Shown: positions 9,248 to 18,926, counted from the first letter of the stretch. The stretch is 64,000 nucleotides of DNA from Derxia gummosa DSM 723 (GCF_000482785.1 NZ_AXWS01000014.1:434001-498000), one strand, 5' to 3'. Notes: a model not told the origin generated them from the letters alone. Program-made: numbers and translations.

Positions 9248-9500
9248 GGCGGCGAGCACGCCGGCCGGACGGCCAACGCACGAAAGGGACGATGCCGGCG
9301 AGTATCGGCAGCCACCCGCGCGGGTGGTGGGCCGAACATCGCGCGGAATGCCCGGCAGCTTTCGGCATCCGTGGGCGGCGGCGGTTGGCGCCGGGGCGCG
9401 GGTTGGCGAAGGCGGCCCGCGGCGCCGCGCGGCCGGCTTCACCGCCGCGTCATGGCCGCGTCATGGCGCTGCCGCGAAGCGGTTCCAGAGTCGGCGGCCC

Positions 9501-10871
9501 ATGAACATCCTGCTCGTCACCGACGCCTGGGAGCCGCAGGTCAACGGCGTGGTCCGGACCTGGACCGAGGTGCTGCGCGAGGTGCGCGCGCTCGGCCTGC
9601 GCGTGGAGGTGGCAGCGCCCGGCGACGGCCCCACCATGGCCGCGCCGACCGAGCCCGGCGTGCGTCTGAGTCTCGCGCCGGCGCGCGTGCTCGACGCCGC
9701 GCTGGCTCGCCTGCCGGGCGGTCGGCCCGATGCGCTGCACATCGCCACCGAGGGGCCGCTCGGCCTCGCGGCGCGGCTGCGCGCCGTGCGTCAGGGCTGG
9801 CGCTTCACCACCTCGTATCACACGCGCTTTCCGGAGTACCTCGCGGCGCGGCTCGGGATTCCGGCCGCGCTCGGGCATGCGGCGCTGCGCTGGTTCCACC
9901 GACCGGCGCGCCGCGTACTGGTGCCGACCGCGACCATGCGCGACGAACTCGCGGCACGCGACTTCCGCCATCTGCGGCTGTGGTCGCGCGGGGTGGATGA
10001 GGCGCTGTTCCATGCCGGCGGCGAGCCGGGCATGGCGACATCGCCGGGACCGGGCGCGCCGATATCGCCCGGCGTGCCGCGCGAATCACGCGACGCGCTG
10101 CCCGATCGGTTCGGCGAGCTGCCGGAGGAATTCGCCGCGCTGCCGCGCCCGATCTTCCTGAGCGTCGGACGCATCGCGCGCGAGAAGAATCTCGACGCCT
10201 TTCTCGACCTCGACCTGCCGGGCAGCAAGGTGGTGATCGGCGGCGGGCCGGAGCTGGCCCGGCTGCGCGCGCGCCATCCCGCAGTGAGCTGGCTCGGGCC
10301 GCGCGCTCATGCCGAACTGGCTCGCTACTACCGCGCGGCCGATGTGTTCGTGTTTCCGAGCCGCACCGACACCTACGGCCTCGTGATGCTGGAAGCGATG
10401 GCCTGCGGCTGCCCGGTCGCGGCGTTTCCGGTGACGGGACCGGTGGATGTGGTGGGTGCAGGCGGCGTGCTCGATGCCGACCTCGGCGTGGCCTGCCGCG
10501 CGGCGCTGCGGCTCGATCGGGCGGCGGTGGCGGCCTCGGCCGCCGGCCGCACCTGGGAAGCGACCGCGCGGCAATGGCTGGCGGCGCTGGTGCCGCTGCT
10601 GCCGGTGCCGGCGTCAGCGCGGCGCGATGCCGTCGTCGGCGGTCGCGGGTGCGATCGCCTCGGTTTCGGCCTCGGCGGCGCGGGCGCGCGCCTCGGCCCG
10701 GTCGGCCTTGTCGTGCGCGATGGCGCCGATGTCGTCGGCCAGGCCGGCGATGCGATCGGCGGCGCGCTCGACCATGCCGGCGCCGCCGGCGATCACGCTG
10801 GCACCGGCGGCGGTGCCGGCCGCGACGATGGCGGAGGCGGGCAGGTCGGCGACCGGCGTCCCTGTGCCTGA
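9501..10871 (+). CDS. GT4-family glycosyltransferase (MgtA-like alpha-mannosyltransferase)
   Basis: A GT-B glycosyltransferase. The N-terminal MNILLVTDAWEPQVNGVVRT, then TSYHTRFPEYLAARLG, and in the C-terminal half LSVGRIAREKNLDAFL and FPSRTDTYGLVMLEAMACG (the E-x7-E donor site) match GDP-mannose-dependent GT4 enzymes of the MgtA/PimB type, which transfer a sugar to lipid or glycan acceptors at the membrane. The normal domain ends near residue 370 (WLAALVPLLPVP). The frame then stays open for about 85 more codons, rich in Gly/Ala/Asp, which are antisense to the convergent gene at 10614-11933. This tail is probably not part of the fold; either the stop was lost or the two genes truly overlap by 258 bp. 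Confidence 0.88.
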   Translation: MNILLVTDAWEPQVNGVVRTWTEVLREVRALGLRVEVAAPGDGPTMAAPTEPGVRLSLAPARVLDAALARLPGGRPDALHIATEGPLGLAARLRAVRQGWRFTTSYHTRFPEYLAARLGIPAALGHAALRWFHRPARRVLVPTATMRDELAARDFRHLRLWSRGVDEALFHAGGEPGMATSPGPGAPISPGVPRESRDALPDRFGELPEEFAALPRPIFLSVGRIAREKNLDAFLDLDLPGSKVVIGGGPELARLRARHPAVSWLGPRAHAELARYYRAADVFVFPSRTDTYGLVMLEAMACGCPVAAFPVTGPVDVVGAGGVLDADLGVACRAALRLDRAAVAASAAGRTWEATARQWLAALVPLLPVPASARRDAVVGGRGCDRLGFGLGGAGARLGPVGLVVRDGADVVGQAGDAIGGALDHAGAAGDHAGTGGGAGRDDGGGGQVGDRRPCA

Positions 10872-11933
10872 ATTCCTGCCCGAGGTCCCGACACCCGCGT
10901 CTGTACTCCCAGTCCGGACGCCCGTGTCTGTACTCCCGATATCCGAGGCAGGGACGGTGGATGGTTCGGCGGATGGCCGGGCGACGACCGGCGGATCGAG
11001 CGTCGCGTCATCGAGCGTCGGGCCGGGCCGGCGTGTTGTCGAGCGTACGGCGCGTTCAGCCAGCACCAGTCGGCCGGCCGACGCGCCGACCATCAGCCAG
11101 AGCCGGGCCCGGCGCGACAGGCCAAAGGCATCGACGGCGAGGCCGACGGTCTCGGTCAGCAGGTCGGGAGGCGCGGCCGGGATGGGCGCGGCGGTGGTCG
11201 GAGGAGCAGCCGGGTGGTCGGCGCCGGTCGGGCCCGCTCCCGGCATGCTGGGCGCGGCTTGTTCGTAGTGCGCCGCTTCGTCGTAGGCAGCGGCCGGCTC
11301 TGGCTCAACCGGCTCGCGCGCGACCCGGCGCCGGCGTTCGAGTTCGGCCTCGATCGCGTCAGCCACGCGGCGGTTGAAATCGTCATCGTTGCCAGTGGCC
11401 GGGATTGCCGCGGCAAGCGGATGGGGCGCCAGCGCGGCTGCACCACGCGCCGCGTTGGCCGCCATCGCGCCGGCAAGCTCGGCGCCGGTGGCGGTGTCGG
11501 CGCCGGGTGTTGGGGCGGTGGTGGAGGCGCCCGCCGAGCGGCGCAGGAATTGCCGCAGCAGCGCCGAGGGCGTGAGGCTTTCGGCCACCATCTCGCGCAG
11601 CTTCACGCCAAGCTCGATGGTCAGGCTCTCGCGTTCGCGGTCGGCCCACATGAGGGCGCCGATGCCGCCAACCAGCAGGGCCAGCGGCGTCGCCACGGCC
11701 AGCGCCACGCCGGCCCAGGTGTCCCAGAGCAGCACGATGGCGACGACGATCAGGCCGATCAGCCCGAGCGTCGCCACCACCGCGCCCACGCTGGCGACCA
11801 CGCCGCGCATCACCATCAGCCGCATGTCCTCTTCGGCGGCCCGCAGCAGCAGGCGCGCGAGGCGGGTGGCGGCGGTCTCGGCCCGGTGCAGCGGCGAAGC
11901 CTCGGCTCGGGCGGTGTGGGGATCGCGCGGCAT
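10614..11933 (-). CDS. YqjE/holin-X-like membrane protein with long low-complexity C-terminus
   Basis: A 439-residue protein. Residues 1-130 resemble the YqjE / putative actinobacterial holin-X group: a basic amphipathic N-terminus (LARLLLRAAEEDMRLM), then two membrane segments (GAVVATLGLIGLIVVAIVLL and VALAVATPLALLVGGIGAL) and an amphipathic helix (ADRERESLTIELGVKLREMV). The rest, about 300 residues, is Ala/Pro/Thr-rich with GSTDTGV/GSTDAGV repeats and a late Ala-rich hydrophobic stretch. YqjE proteins are normally about 130 residues, so the extension is unusual. The ATG at 11933 lies 7 bp after the stop of the ElaB/YqjD-like gene, the same order as in the enterobacterial yqjD-yqjE pair. The 3' end overlaps the convergent glycosyltransferase. 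Confidence 0.7.
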   Translation of the reverse strand: MPRDPHTARAEASPLHRAETAATRLARLLLRAAEEDMRLMVMRGVVASVGAVVATLGLIGLIVVAIVLLWDTWAGVALAVATPLALLVGGIGALMWADRERESLTIELGVKLREMVAESLTPSALLRQFLRRSAGASTTAPTPGADTATGAELAGAMAANAARGAAALAPHPLAAAIPATGNDDDFNRRVADAIEAELERRRRVAREPVEPEPAAAYDEAAHYEQAAPSMPGAGPTGADHPAAPPTTAAPIPAAPPDLLTETVGLAVDAFGLSRRARLWLMVGASAGRLVLAERAVRSTTRRPGPTLDDATLDPPVVARPSAEPSTVPASDIGSTDTGVRTGSTDAGVGTSGRNSGTGTPVADLPASAIVAAGTAAGASVIAGGAGMVERAADRIAGLADDIGAIAHDKADRAEARARAAEAETEAIAPATADDGIAPR

Positions 11934-11940
11934 GCCGGCC

Positions 11941-12315
11941 TCAGTCGCGGCCGCGCAGCAGGGCGAACAGCACGCCCAGGGCGAAGCCGGCGCCAGCGGC
12001 CACCGCGACCGATTGCAGCGGCTTGTCGCGCACGATCTCGCGGGTGTTCTGGGCACCCTGCTCGGCCAACGCGCGGGCGCTTTCGACCTTGGCGCGGGCG
12101 AATTCGGTCGTGACCTGAGCCAGCGCGGCGGCGCGGTCGCTCATGACCGTGGTGCCGTCGGCGATGCGCTCGCGCAATGCCAGGAGTTCCTCGCTCGACG
12201 CGCTGGCGATGTCGGACAGCAGCTGCTCGAAGTCCTTGGCGATGCGGCCGGCGGCGGCCGATTCGCTGGCGGCGGTGGTGGTGCGGGCGCGCAGCGACGA
12301 TGCGATCGAACTCAT
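11941..12315 (-). CDS. DUF883 family protein (ElaB/YqjD-like)
   Basis: A 124-residue protein with a long charged amphipathic helix (residues 20-90) and one C-terminal membrane anchor, SVAVAAGAGFALGVLFALL, followed by RGRD. This is the architecture of the ElaB/YqjD/YgaM family, inner-membrane proteins that in E. coli bind ribosomes in stationary phase. A strong ribosome site (aaggaga) precedes the ATG. It lies just upstream of the YqjE-like gene and downstream of the DUF1328-like gene, all on the same strand, so a three-gene stress/membrane operon is likely. Confidence 0.85.
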   Translation of the reverse strand: MSSIASSLRARTTTAASESAAAGRIAKDFEQLLSDIASASSEELLALRERIADGTTVMSDRAAALAQVTTEFARAKVESARALAEQGAQNTREIVRDKPLQSVAVAAGAGFALGVLFALLRGRD

Positions 12316-12353
12316 GGCTTTCTCCTTCGGTTGGTTGGGGCTTGCCCCCGGAA

Positions 12354-12557
12354 TCAGCTTCTTCCGGCCCGGGGTTGCCGGTCTTGCGCATGCTCAAGCA
12401 CGCCGACGACGAGATCGCTCACGAAACTCATGAGCGCCATCGCGACGAACACCGCGAGCAGCCAGGTCACGCCCACCGAGGCGAGCAGCGACCCGCCCAC
12501 GCACAGCAGCGCGGCGAGAATGGCGATCATCAGGAACACGACGACGTGGTACAGCAT
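12354..12557 (-). CDS. small membrane protein, DUF1328 (YtjA)-like
   Basis: A 67-residue protein with two hydrophobic helices: MLYHVVVFLMIAILAALLCV and GVTWLLAVFVAMALMSFVS. The start MLxxxxxFLxIAxxAALL and the length match DUF1328/YtjA proteins, tiny inner-membrane proteins of unknown role. A good ribosome site (aaggagaa) sits 7 nt before the ATG and is nearly identical to that of the next gene. The C-terminal tail is short and polar. Functional inference is limited to its neighbours, the ElaB/YqjD- and YqjE-like genes. Confidence 0.75.
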   Translation of the reverse strand: MLYHVVVFLMIAILAALLCVGGSLLASVGVTWLLAVFVAMALMSFVSDLVVGVLEHAQDRQPRAGRS

Positions 12558-12700
12558 GGGCTTCTCCTTGCTGGCGCGCCGTCGGCTTCGCGGCGTGGAG
12601 GAAGTGTCGTCGCGGGGCGCTGCCCTACCTGTGGGCCCGTCGGTTCCGGTTGTGTCGCAGTGTTACGCGCCCCGCTGTCGGCGCAGGACTACAGCTGTCA

Positions 12701-14170
12701 TCAGGGCCGCAGGGCGGTCGGCGCGACTTCCGGATTGGTGCGCGCCGGCAGGCAGGCCGCCACGCGCGTGCCGCGTCGCGGCGCCGACTCGACCTTGAGC
12801 CGGCCGCCCAGGCTCATCAATCGGTACTTCATCCCGGCCAGACCGTGGCCGGCCGTCTCGGCCAGCAGCGCGGTGTCGAAGCCGATGCCGTCGTCCTCCA
12901 CCACGAGCTGCACCTCGCCCTCGATGCTGCGCAGCGACAGCCGCACATGGCTCGCGTTGGCGTACTTGTAGATGTTGGTGAAGGCCTCCTGCGCGACGCG
13001 GTAGAGCGCGAGGCCTGAGCTTTCATCGACGCTCACCGTCGGTTCGATGTCGAGCGCCAGCTCGCCGCCGAGGCGCTGGCGCTGCTGCTCGGCATAGCCC
13101 GTGAGCGCGGGCACGAAGCCGAGCGAGGTGAGCGTGGACGGGCGCAGGTCCTCGATGATGCGGCGCTTGAGCGCGACGCCGTGCTCCAGCAGTTCCTTCA
13201 GGCTGCGCAGCCTTGCAAGCGCTTTCTCGTCGGCGCCCTTGAGCCGGCCGGTGGCGGCGGCGAGGTCGAACTTGGCGGCGGTGAAGATCGCGCCCAGCTC
13301 GTCGTGCAGCTCGCGCGACAGCCGTGCGCGCTCGTCCTCGCGCGCCGATTGCAGATGGCTCGCGAGCCGGATGAGTTCGGCGGTGCGCTCGGCGATGCGC
13401 ACGTCGAGCTCGTCGCGTTCGCGCTGGATGGCGCGGCGCTGGCGCTCCGACTCCTGCGCCATGCGCTCGCTGTGGCGCAGGAACAGGCCGAAGCTCAGCA
13501 GCACGAACACCGTCGCGAAGGCGATGCCGAGCCGGGCCCAGCTCGCGGTGCGTTCCCAGTCGCGCGTGATGGCCTGGAGGCGCTGGTCTTCGTAGGCGAG
13601 CAGGCGATCCACGCCGTCACGCACGGCTTGCATCTTCTCGAGGCCGACGTCGGTGCGGATGACGTCGGTCGCGGCCTCGCCGTTGCCGCGTTGGCGCAGC
13701 CGCAGCGACACGTCCAGCTCGCTCATGCGCGCAGCCGCCGCGCGCGCTAGCGGCACGTACAGGCCCTGGCCGGCCGCGTCGTTGAGATAGTGGTTGCGGC
13801 AGATGTTCATGCTGCGCACCGCCGTGTCGATCGCGTTGCGGTAGGGCGCGAGATAGCGCTCGTCGCCGGTCAGCACGAAGCCGCGCTGGCTCGACTCCGC
13901 ATCGACGAGCGAGCCGGTGATGGCTTGGAGCGTGCGCTGAATCTCCAGCCGCTCGGTCACTTTCGACGAACCCTTGGCGGCCTCGTGATGGCTGTACTCC
14001 GACAGCGCGAGCAGCACGAGCGACAGCGTCGCGCACACGAACAACCCGCGCGACAGCGCACGCCCGCGCGGCGGCTCGGCCAGGGGCGCGGGCATGCCGG
14101 CAGGGATGGGGCCATCAGAGCGGCGGCGCCGGAACAGAGCCGGCAGGAGACGGGCAAGAAACTGGGGCAT
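12701..14170 (-). CDS. sensor histidine kinase with CHASE3 domain (NarX/HisKA_3 type)
   Basis: A 489-residue membrane kinase. A first membrane segment (LFVCATLSLVLLALS) is followed by a periplasmic CHASE3-type sensor with the typical RTLQAITGSLVDAESSQRGF and LTGDERYLAPY motifs, then a second segment (LGIAFATVFVLLSFGLFL) and a coiled linker. The HisKA_3 box RLSRELHDELGAIFTAAK holds the phospho-histidine near residue 289, and the HATPase shows ALYRVAQEAFTNIYKYA and VEDDGIGFD. The frame is open to 14464, but the ATG at 14170 is followed by MPQFLARLLPALFRRR, a sensible cytoplasmic lead. A LuxR-type regulator of the class that pairs with HisKA_3 kinases lies at 15164 on the opposite strand, with a ferritin-like gene between them. 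Confidence 0.9.
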   Translation of the reverse strand: MPQFLARLLPALFRRRRSDGPIPAGMPAPLAEPPRGRALSRGLFVCATLSLVLLALSEYSHHEAAKGSSKVTERLEIQRTLQAITGSLVDAESSQRGFVLTGDERYLAPYRNAIDTAVRSMNICRNHYLNDAAGQGLYVPLARAAAARMSELDVSLRLRQRGNGEAATDVIRTDVGLEKMQAVRDGVDRLLAYEDQRLQAITRDWERTASWARLGIAFATVFVLLSFGLFLRHSERMAQESERQRRAIQRERDELDVRIAERTAELIRLASHLQSAREDERARLSRELHDELGAIFTAAKFDLAAATGRLKGADEKALARLRSLKELLEHGVALKRRIIEDLRPSTLTSLGFVPALTGYAEQQRQRLGGELALDIEPTVSVDESSGLALYRVAQEAFTNIYKYANASHVRLSLRSIEGEVQLVVEDDGIGFDTALLAETAGHGLAGMKYRLMSLGGRLKVESAPRRGTRVAACLPARTNPEVAPTALRP

Positions 14171-14494
14171 CGGCCGGGAGGCGGTGTACGGATACCGGCG
14201 AGTGCTCGGGGCACGGCGGGTGGCGGAACGGCAAATGTAGGAATGGGCCGACGGCGGCTTGCGGATGCCGCTTGCAGGCGGCGCCCGTCGGGCTGCCGAC
14301 AATAGGCCCATCCACTTCGCGCTGGCAAGCCGCCACGCGGCGCCGACAGCCGGTTGATGCTGCCTTGAAAAGCGCCACGCCAAGCTGACGCGGGAAGGGA
14401 CGGTGACCGCGTGTAACACCCCCGTCGCCATCGGCGGCGACCGGTGAACATGGCGATGGGCCACCTGGATTCACGACGAAACGAGGAGCCGACG
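14171..14494. other. 324-bp divergent intergenic region
   Basis: This lies between the starts of the CHASE3 kinase (minus) and the ferritin-like gene (plus), so it must hold both promoters. I see no convincing reading frame; the frames that cross it are antisense or 5' extensions of the flanking genes. No clear operator or hairpin stands out. Confidence 0.6.
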
Positions 14495-15040
14495 ATGACC
14501 TTGTTGCACGCGAAGCGCCCTGGCCTGACCGATCGCAACACGCTGCGCGCAGAAGCACGCCGCAGCGTCAGTGATGGTGCGGTGACCGTCGCCTACGGCG
14601 CCGACCGCGAGGCGGTGATCGCGATGCTGCAGAACGCGCTGGCCACGGAACTGACCTGCGCGCTGCGTTATCGCCAGCACCACTTTGTCGCCAAGTCGCC
14701 TGTGTCGCCGGCGATCAAGAACGAATTCCTGGAACACGCCAACGAAGAACAGCAGCACGCCGACCAGATTGCCGAGCGCATCGTGCAACTGGGTGGTGCG
14801 CCCGATTTCAACCCCGCGAGCTTCGCGGCGCGCTCCGATGCCGAATACGTTTCCGGCACCGAACTGCGACAGATGCTCATCGAGAACCTCGTAGCCGAAA
14901 GGATTGCCGTCCAGGCCTACACGGAAATGATTCACGCGATCGGCGAGAGTGATCCGACTACGCGTCGGCTGCTCGAATCGATCCTCGCGAAGGAAGAGGA
15001 GCACGCGGACGAACTGTCCGATCTGCTTCCCCGCGAGTGA
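14495..15040 (+). CDS. ferritin-like / bacterioferritin-family protein
   Basis: A 181-residue four-helix ferritin-like protein. Diiron-type ligands are visible: ALATELTCALRYRQHHF in helix A, EFLEHANEEQQHADQIAERI in helix B, ENLVAERIAVQAYTEMI in helix C and LESILAKEEEHADELSDLL in helix D. This E...EEQQHA...E...E-EEHA pattern resembles bacterioferritin and DPS-like proteins that store iron or protect against peroxide, in the cytoplasm. A strong ribosome site (aggag) is 8 nt before the ATG. It is transcribed toward the LuxR-type regulator but separated from it by a strong terminator. Its place between a kinase and its likely regulator suggests it could be a target of that system. Confidence 0.88.
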   Translation: MTLLHAKRPGLTDRNTLRAEARRSVSDGAVTVAYGADREAVIAMLQNALATELTCALRYRQHHFVAKSPVSPAIKNEFLEHANEEQQHADQIAERIVQLGGAPDFNPASFAARSDAEYVSGTELRQMLIENLVAERIAVQAYTEMIHAIGESDPTTRRLLESILAKEEEHADELSDLLPRE

Positions 15041-15070
15041 AGGTCGGACCTTCGCGTTCCCACTCCTGCG

Positions 15071-15097
15071 GCGCCCCGTCCCCCGACACTGGGGCGC
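15071..15097 (+). other. hairpin ahead of terminator
   Basis: Seven-bp stem GCGCCCC/GGGGCGC with a 13-nt loop, immediately upstream of the terminator hairpin at 15103. The two stems in series lie between the ferritin-like gene and the regulator. There is no T-tract after this one. Confidence 0.5.
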
Positions 15098-15102
15098 ATT
15101 TC

Positions 15103-15142
15103 GGGTACGCTCGACTCAGGTCAGGCGTACCCGTCTTTTTTT
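15103..15142 (+). terminator. rho-independent terminator with long loop
   Basis: Eight-bp perfect stem GGGTACGC/GCGTACCC, 14-nt loop, then a run of seven T. It ends the ferritin-like transcript only 22 bp before the ATG of the response regulator, so it could also attenuate read-through into the regulator. Confidence 0.8.
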
Positions 15143-15163
15143 CCGCCACACGCTGAGAGCCAC

Positions 15164-15805
15164 ATGCCGATCCGTATCCGAGTCGCCATCTGCGACGACC
15201 ACGCGATTGTCCGTGCCGGGTTCCGCCAGTTCATCGCCGACCAGGCCGACATGGAAGTCACGGCTGAAGCCGATACAGGCCGCGCCGCGCTCGACATTGC
15301 CCGTTCGGGCAGATGCGATGTGCTGCTGCTCGACATCTCGATGCCGGGGCAGAACGGTGTCGACACCCTGCGCGCAATCAAGGCCGGCCAGCCCGAGCTG
15401 CCGGTGCTCATCCTCTCGGGCTACCCCGAGGAGAACTACGCGCTCAGCCTCATGAAGATGGGCGCCAGCGGTTACCTGCGCAAGGACGTCGATCCCGACG
15501 AGGTGCTGCGCGCGATCCGGCTCGTGGCCCAGGGCCGGCGCTACGTGAGCCAGGCGGTTGGCGAGATGCTCGCCGCCGGCATTGACGACCCGGATGCCGC
15601 GCCTCCGCACACGAAGCTGTCCGATCGTGAGCAGCAGGTCTTTCTCCGGCTCGCCAAGGGCGAGACCGTCACCGGCATCGCCGAGGCGCTCAACCTGAGC
15701 GTCAAGACCGTGAGCACCTATCGTGCACGACTGTTCGAGAAGCTGAGCCTGCAATCGAACAGCGAACTCACCTACTACGCCATGAAGCAGGGCCTCATCG
15801 AGTGA
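15164..15805 (+). CDS. LuxR/NarL-family response regulator
   Basis: A 213-residue two-domain regulator. The receiver shows the acidic pair in VAICDDHAIV, the phospho-aspartate D57 in LLLDISMPGQNG and the conserved Lys in GYLRKDV. The C-terminal LuxR helix-turn-helix is LSDREQQVFLRLAKGETVTG, then IAEALNLSVKTVSTYRARLF. It belongs to the NarL/UvrY type that pairs with HisKA_3 kinases, so the CHASE3 kinase at 12701-14170 is the likely partner, although the ferritin-like gene is between them. Its own promoter must be within or beyond the terminator at 15103-15142. Confidence 0.92.
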   Translation: MPIRIRVAICDDHAIVRAGFRQFIADQADMEVTAEADTGRAALDIARSGRCDVLLLDISMPGQNGVDTLRAIKAGQPELPVLILSGYPEENYALSLMKMGASGYLRKDVDPDEVLRAIRLVAQGRRYVSQAVGEMLAAGIDDPDAAPPHTKLSDREQQVFLRLAKGETVTGIAEALNLSVKTVSTYRARLFEKLSLQSNSELTYYAMKQGLIE

Positions 15806-15855
15806 GGTCGGCAGGGCGTTCGGATGCACGCATGGCGTGCATCAAGCTAGGCTGA

Positions 15856-15869
15856 TGCAAACGCTTGCA
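15856..15869 (+). repeat. 14-bp near-palindrome TGCAAACGCTTGCA, copy 1
   Basis: Exact copy of a motif found four times in the window. This copy is in the gap between two convergent genes (15805 and 16032), where a promoter operator would have no obvious job. Confidence 0.7.
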
Positions 15870-15904
15870 GCATTCGCGTGAAGCCAAATTAGAAGGACTG
15901 ACGA

Positions 15905-15958
15905 CACAAGCGACAAGGGCCGGTGATGACGACGCATCACCGGCCCTTGTCGCTTGTG
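15905..15958. repeat. perfect 24-bp inverted repeat with 6-nt loop
   Basis: The left arm is 15905-15928, the loop acgacg is 15929-15934 and the right arm is 15935-15958. All 24 pairs match. It sits between two convergent genes, so a bidirectional transcription stop is the simplest role, but no T-tract follows on either side and the stem is far longer than the other terminators in this window. Confidence 0.85.
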
Positions 15959-16031
15959 CGCAGCCCCGCTCGGTGGATGGACCGAAGGATCCGTCGCACG
16001 GGCTGCGCCACAACCGCGCCGTCAGGCGGGG

Positions 16032-16475
16032 TCAGTCATTGCCGCCAGCGCCCAGACGGTCGCGCAGGTAGTCGGTGAGATCGTCGATCTCGCCCGACTT
16101 GTCGAAGAATGCATCGGCGCCGAGTGCGAGGCAGAGGTCGCGCACTTCGGGGCCGGCTTCGTTGGTAAGCACCAGACGCACCGCGCGTCGGTCGCTGCCG
16201 GGCCGCTGGCCGAGCCACGTAAGCACGCCGATGCCGGTACCCTCGCGCAGCCACAGGTCGAGCACCAGCACATCCCAGCGGTTCTGCGAGAGCCATTGCT
16301 TTGCGTCGGCCTCCGTCTCGGCATAACCGACGACCTTCACATGCCTGACTTCTTCGAGCAGCGGGATGAGTCGATCGCGGATGACCGGGGAGTCCTCCAC
16401 GATGAAAATTCTGAGCGCGGCATCTACCGCCATGATGTTGTGACGCTCCATCTGGGCTACATGCACCGTCTGCAT
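16032..16475 (-). CDS. stand-alone receiver-domain response regulator
   Basis: A 147-residue protein made of a single receiver domain. The acidic pair is E27-D28 in FIVEDSPVIRD, the phospho-aspartate is D73 in VLVLDLWLREGTG, the T/S position is in RLVLTNEAG and the conserved Lys is in AFFDKSGEIDD. There is no output domain. Two starts are possible; the one at 16475 has a well-placed GGGAG seven bases upstream and was preferred over 16433. It ends the minus strand against the LuxR-type regulator, with the long inverted repeat between. It may relay phosphate or act by protein contact, like CheY/DivK-type proteins. Confidence 0.88.
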   Translation of the reverse strand: MQTVHVAQMERHNIMAVDAALRIFIVEDSPVIRDRLIPLLEEVRHVKVVGYAETEADAKQWLSQNRWDVLVLDLWLREGTGIGVLTWLGQRPGSDRRAVRLVLTNEAGPEVRDLCLALGADAFFDKSGEIDDLTDYLRDRLGAGGND

Positions 16476-16838
16476 GCCGACTCCCGCCTAGTCTCGCGTG
16501 CGCCTTCAGGCTGTTGGCTCCGGCATCACCGGTGGCCTCACGCATCTTCGCTCATTCCATCGCCCGGCATGAATTGTCCGGACGGCCTGCCGACAGGACT
16601 GATCGATTCAACCCCGGGGAGCTCGATCGCATGTCGACTCCGATTGTCCGCGCAGTCGGCCGTCGGCGATGACGGATGAGCCGGCAGCATCCCGTCAGCA
16701 GGCCGCTCGCACGACCGTAGGAAAAGACCTACAGGTTCCTTGGGAATGCTCCTCGCCTTTTCCCGCGCCGTCGTGCCCTGCCATGCAAGCAAAAAAGGGA
16801 GCCGAAGCTCCCCTTTCTGCCTGGGCTGGGGCCGAGGC
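16476..16838. other. 363-bp intergenic region
   Basis: It holds the upstream region of the receiver gene (including CCTAGTCTCGC at 16487-16497) and, at its far end, the terminator of the MHS transporter gene. I see no convincing coding sequence in it. Confidence 0.6.
16791..16816 (-). terminator. rho-independent terminator with TTCG loop
   Basis: On the minus strand this reads as a stem GGGAGC, tetraloop TTCG, GCTCCC, then TTTTTT. It starts 23 bp after the stop of the MHS transporter gene and is a textbook terminator. Confidence 0.92.
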
Positions 16839-18530
<1,692 letters not shown>

Positions 18531-18926
18531 GGTTGTCTCCTCCACTTGCGGATTGCCGGGTGGACCCCGGTTTCGGCCGATTGGGCATGGGGCGGTTTAC
18601 GCGAGGCTTACCGTTTTCAGCGCGCGAAGGCTATGGTCCGGTCCTGATGTGCGACTGCAATAACGCGCTCCTCCCCATGTGAAGTCGGCGTCAAAAATGA
18701 AAGTTCATGCAGTTCGTGCTGCGTTCGCACATGGACCGAAGCGGGTCAGGATTTACACCAAGCCCGGCTTGTGCTGAGGCGCATGCCTCGCCCCGACGGG
18801 GGAGGGCGCGGGGGTGTCTCGCACGCTGGTGTCGGCCCGATGGGGCCTGGCAGCCTGGCCCGGCGGGGGCGGCACGGAGCGCGGTTCAGGCGGTACGCCG
18901 GCGCCGGTCTGGTGGCGGTCCGGCGC
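18531..18926. other. 396-bp intergenic region upstream of the MHS transporter
   Basis: The stretch 18650-18730 is noticeably AT-richer than its surroundings and probably contains the transporter promoter. The half next to the acyltransferase stop (18780-18926) is GC-rich. No reading frame with convincing features was found. Confidence 0.55.

Noticed and set aside
15905-15958. Insertion-sequence terminal repeats
   Set aside because: The arms are 6 nt apart with no transposase between them, and no target-site duplication is apparent.
15865-16071. Small open frame across the 24-bp inverted repeat
   Set aside because: It has no ribosome site, its codons come from both arms of the palindrome, and it lies between two convergent genes.
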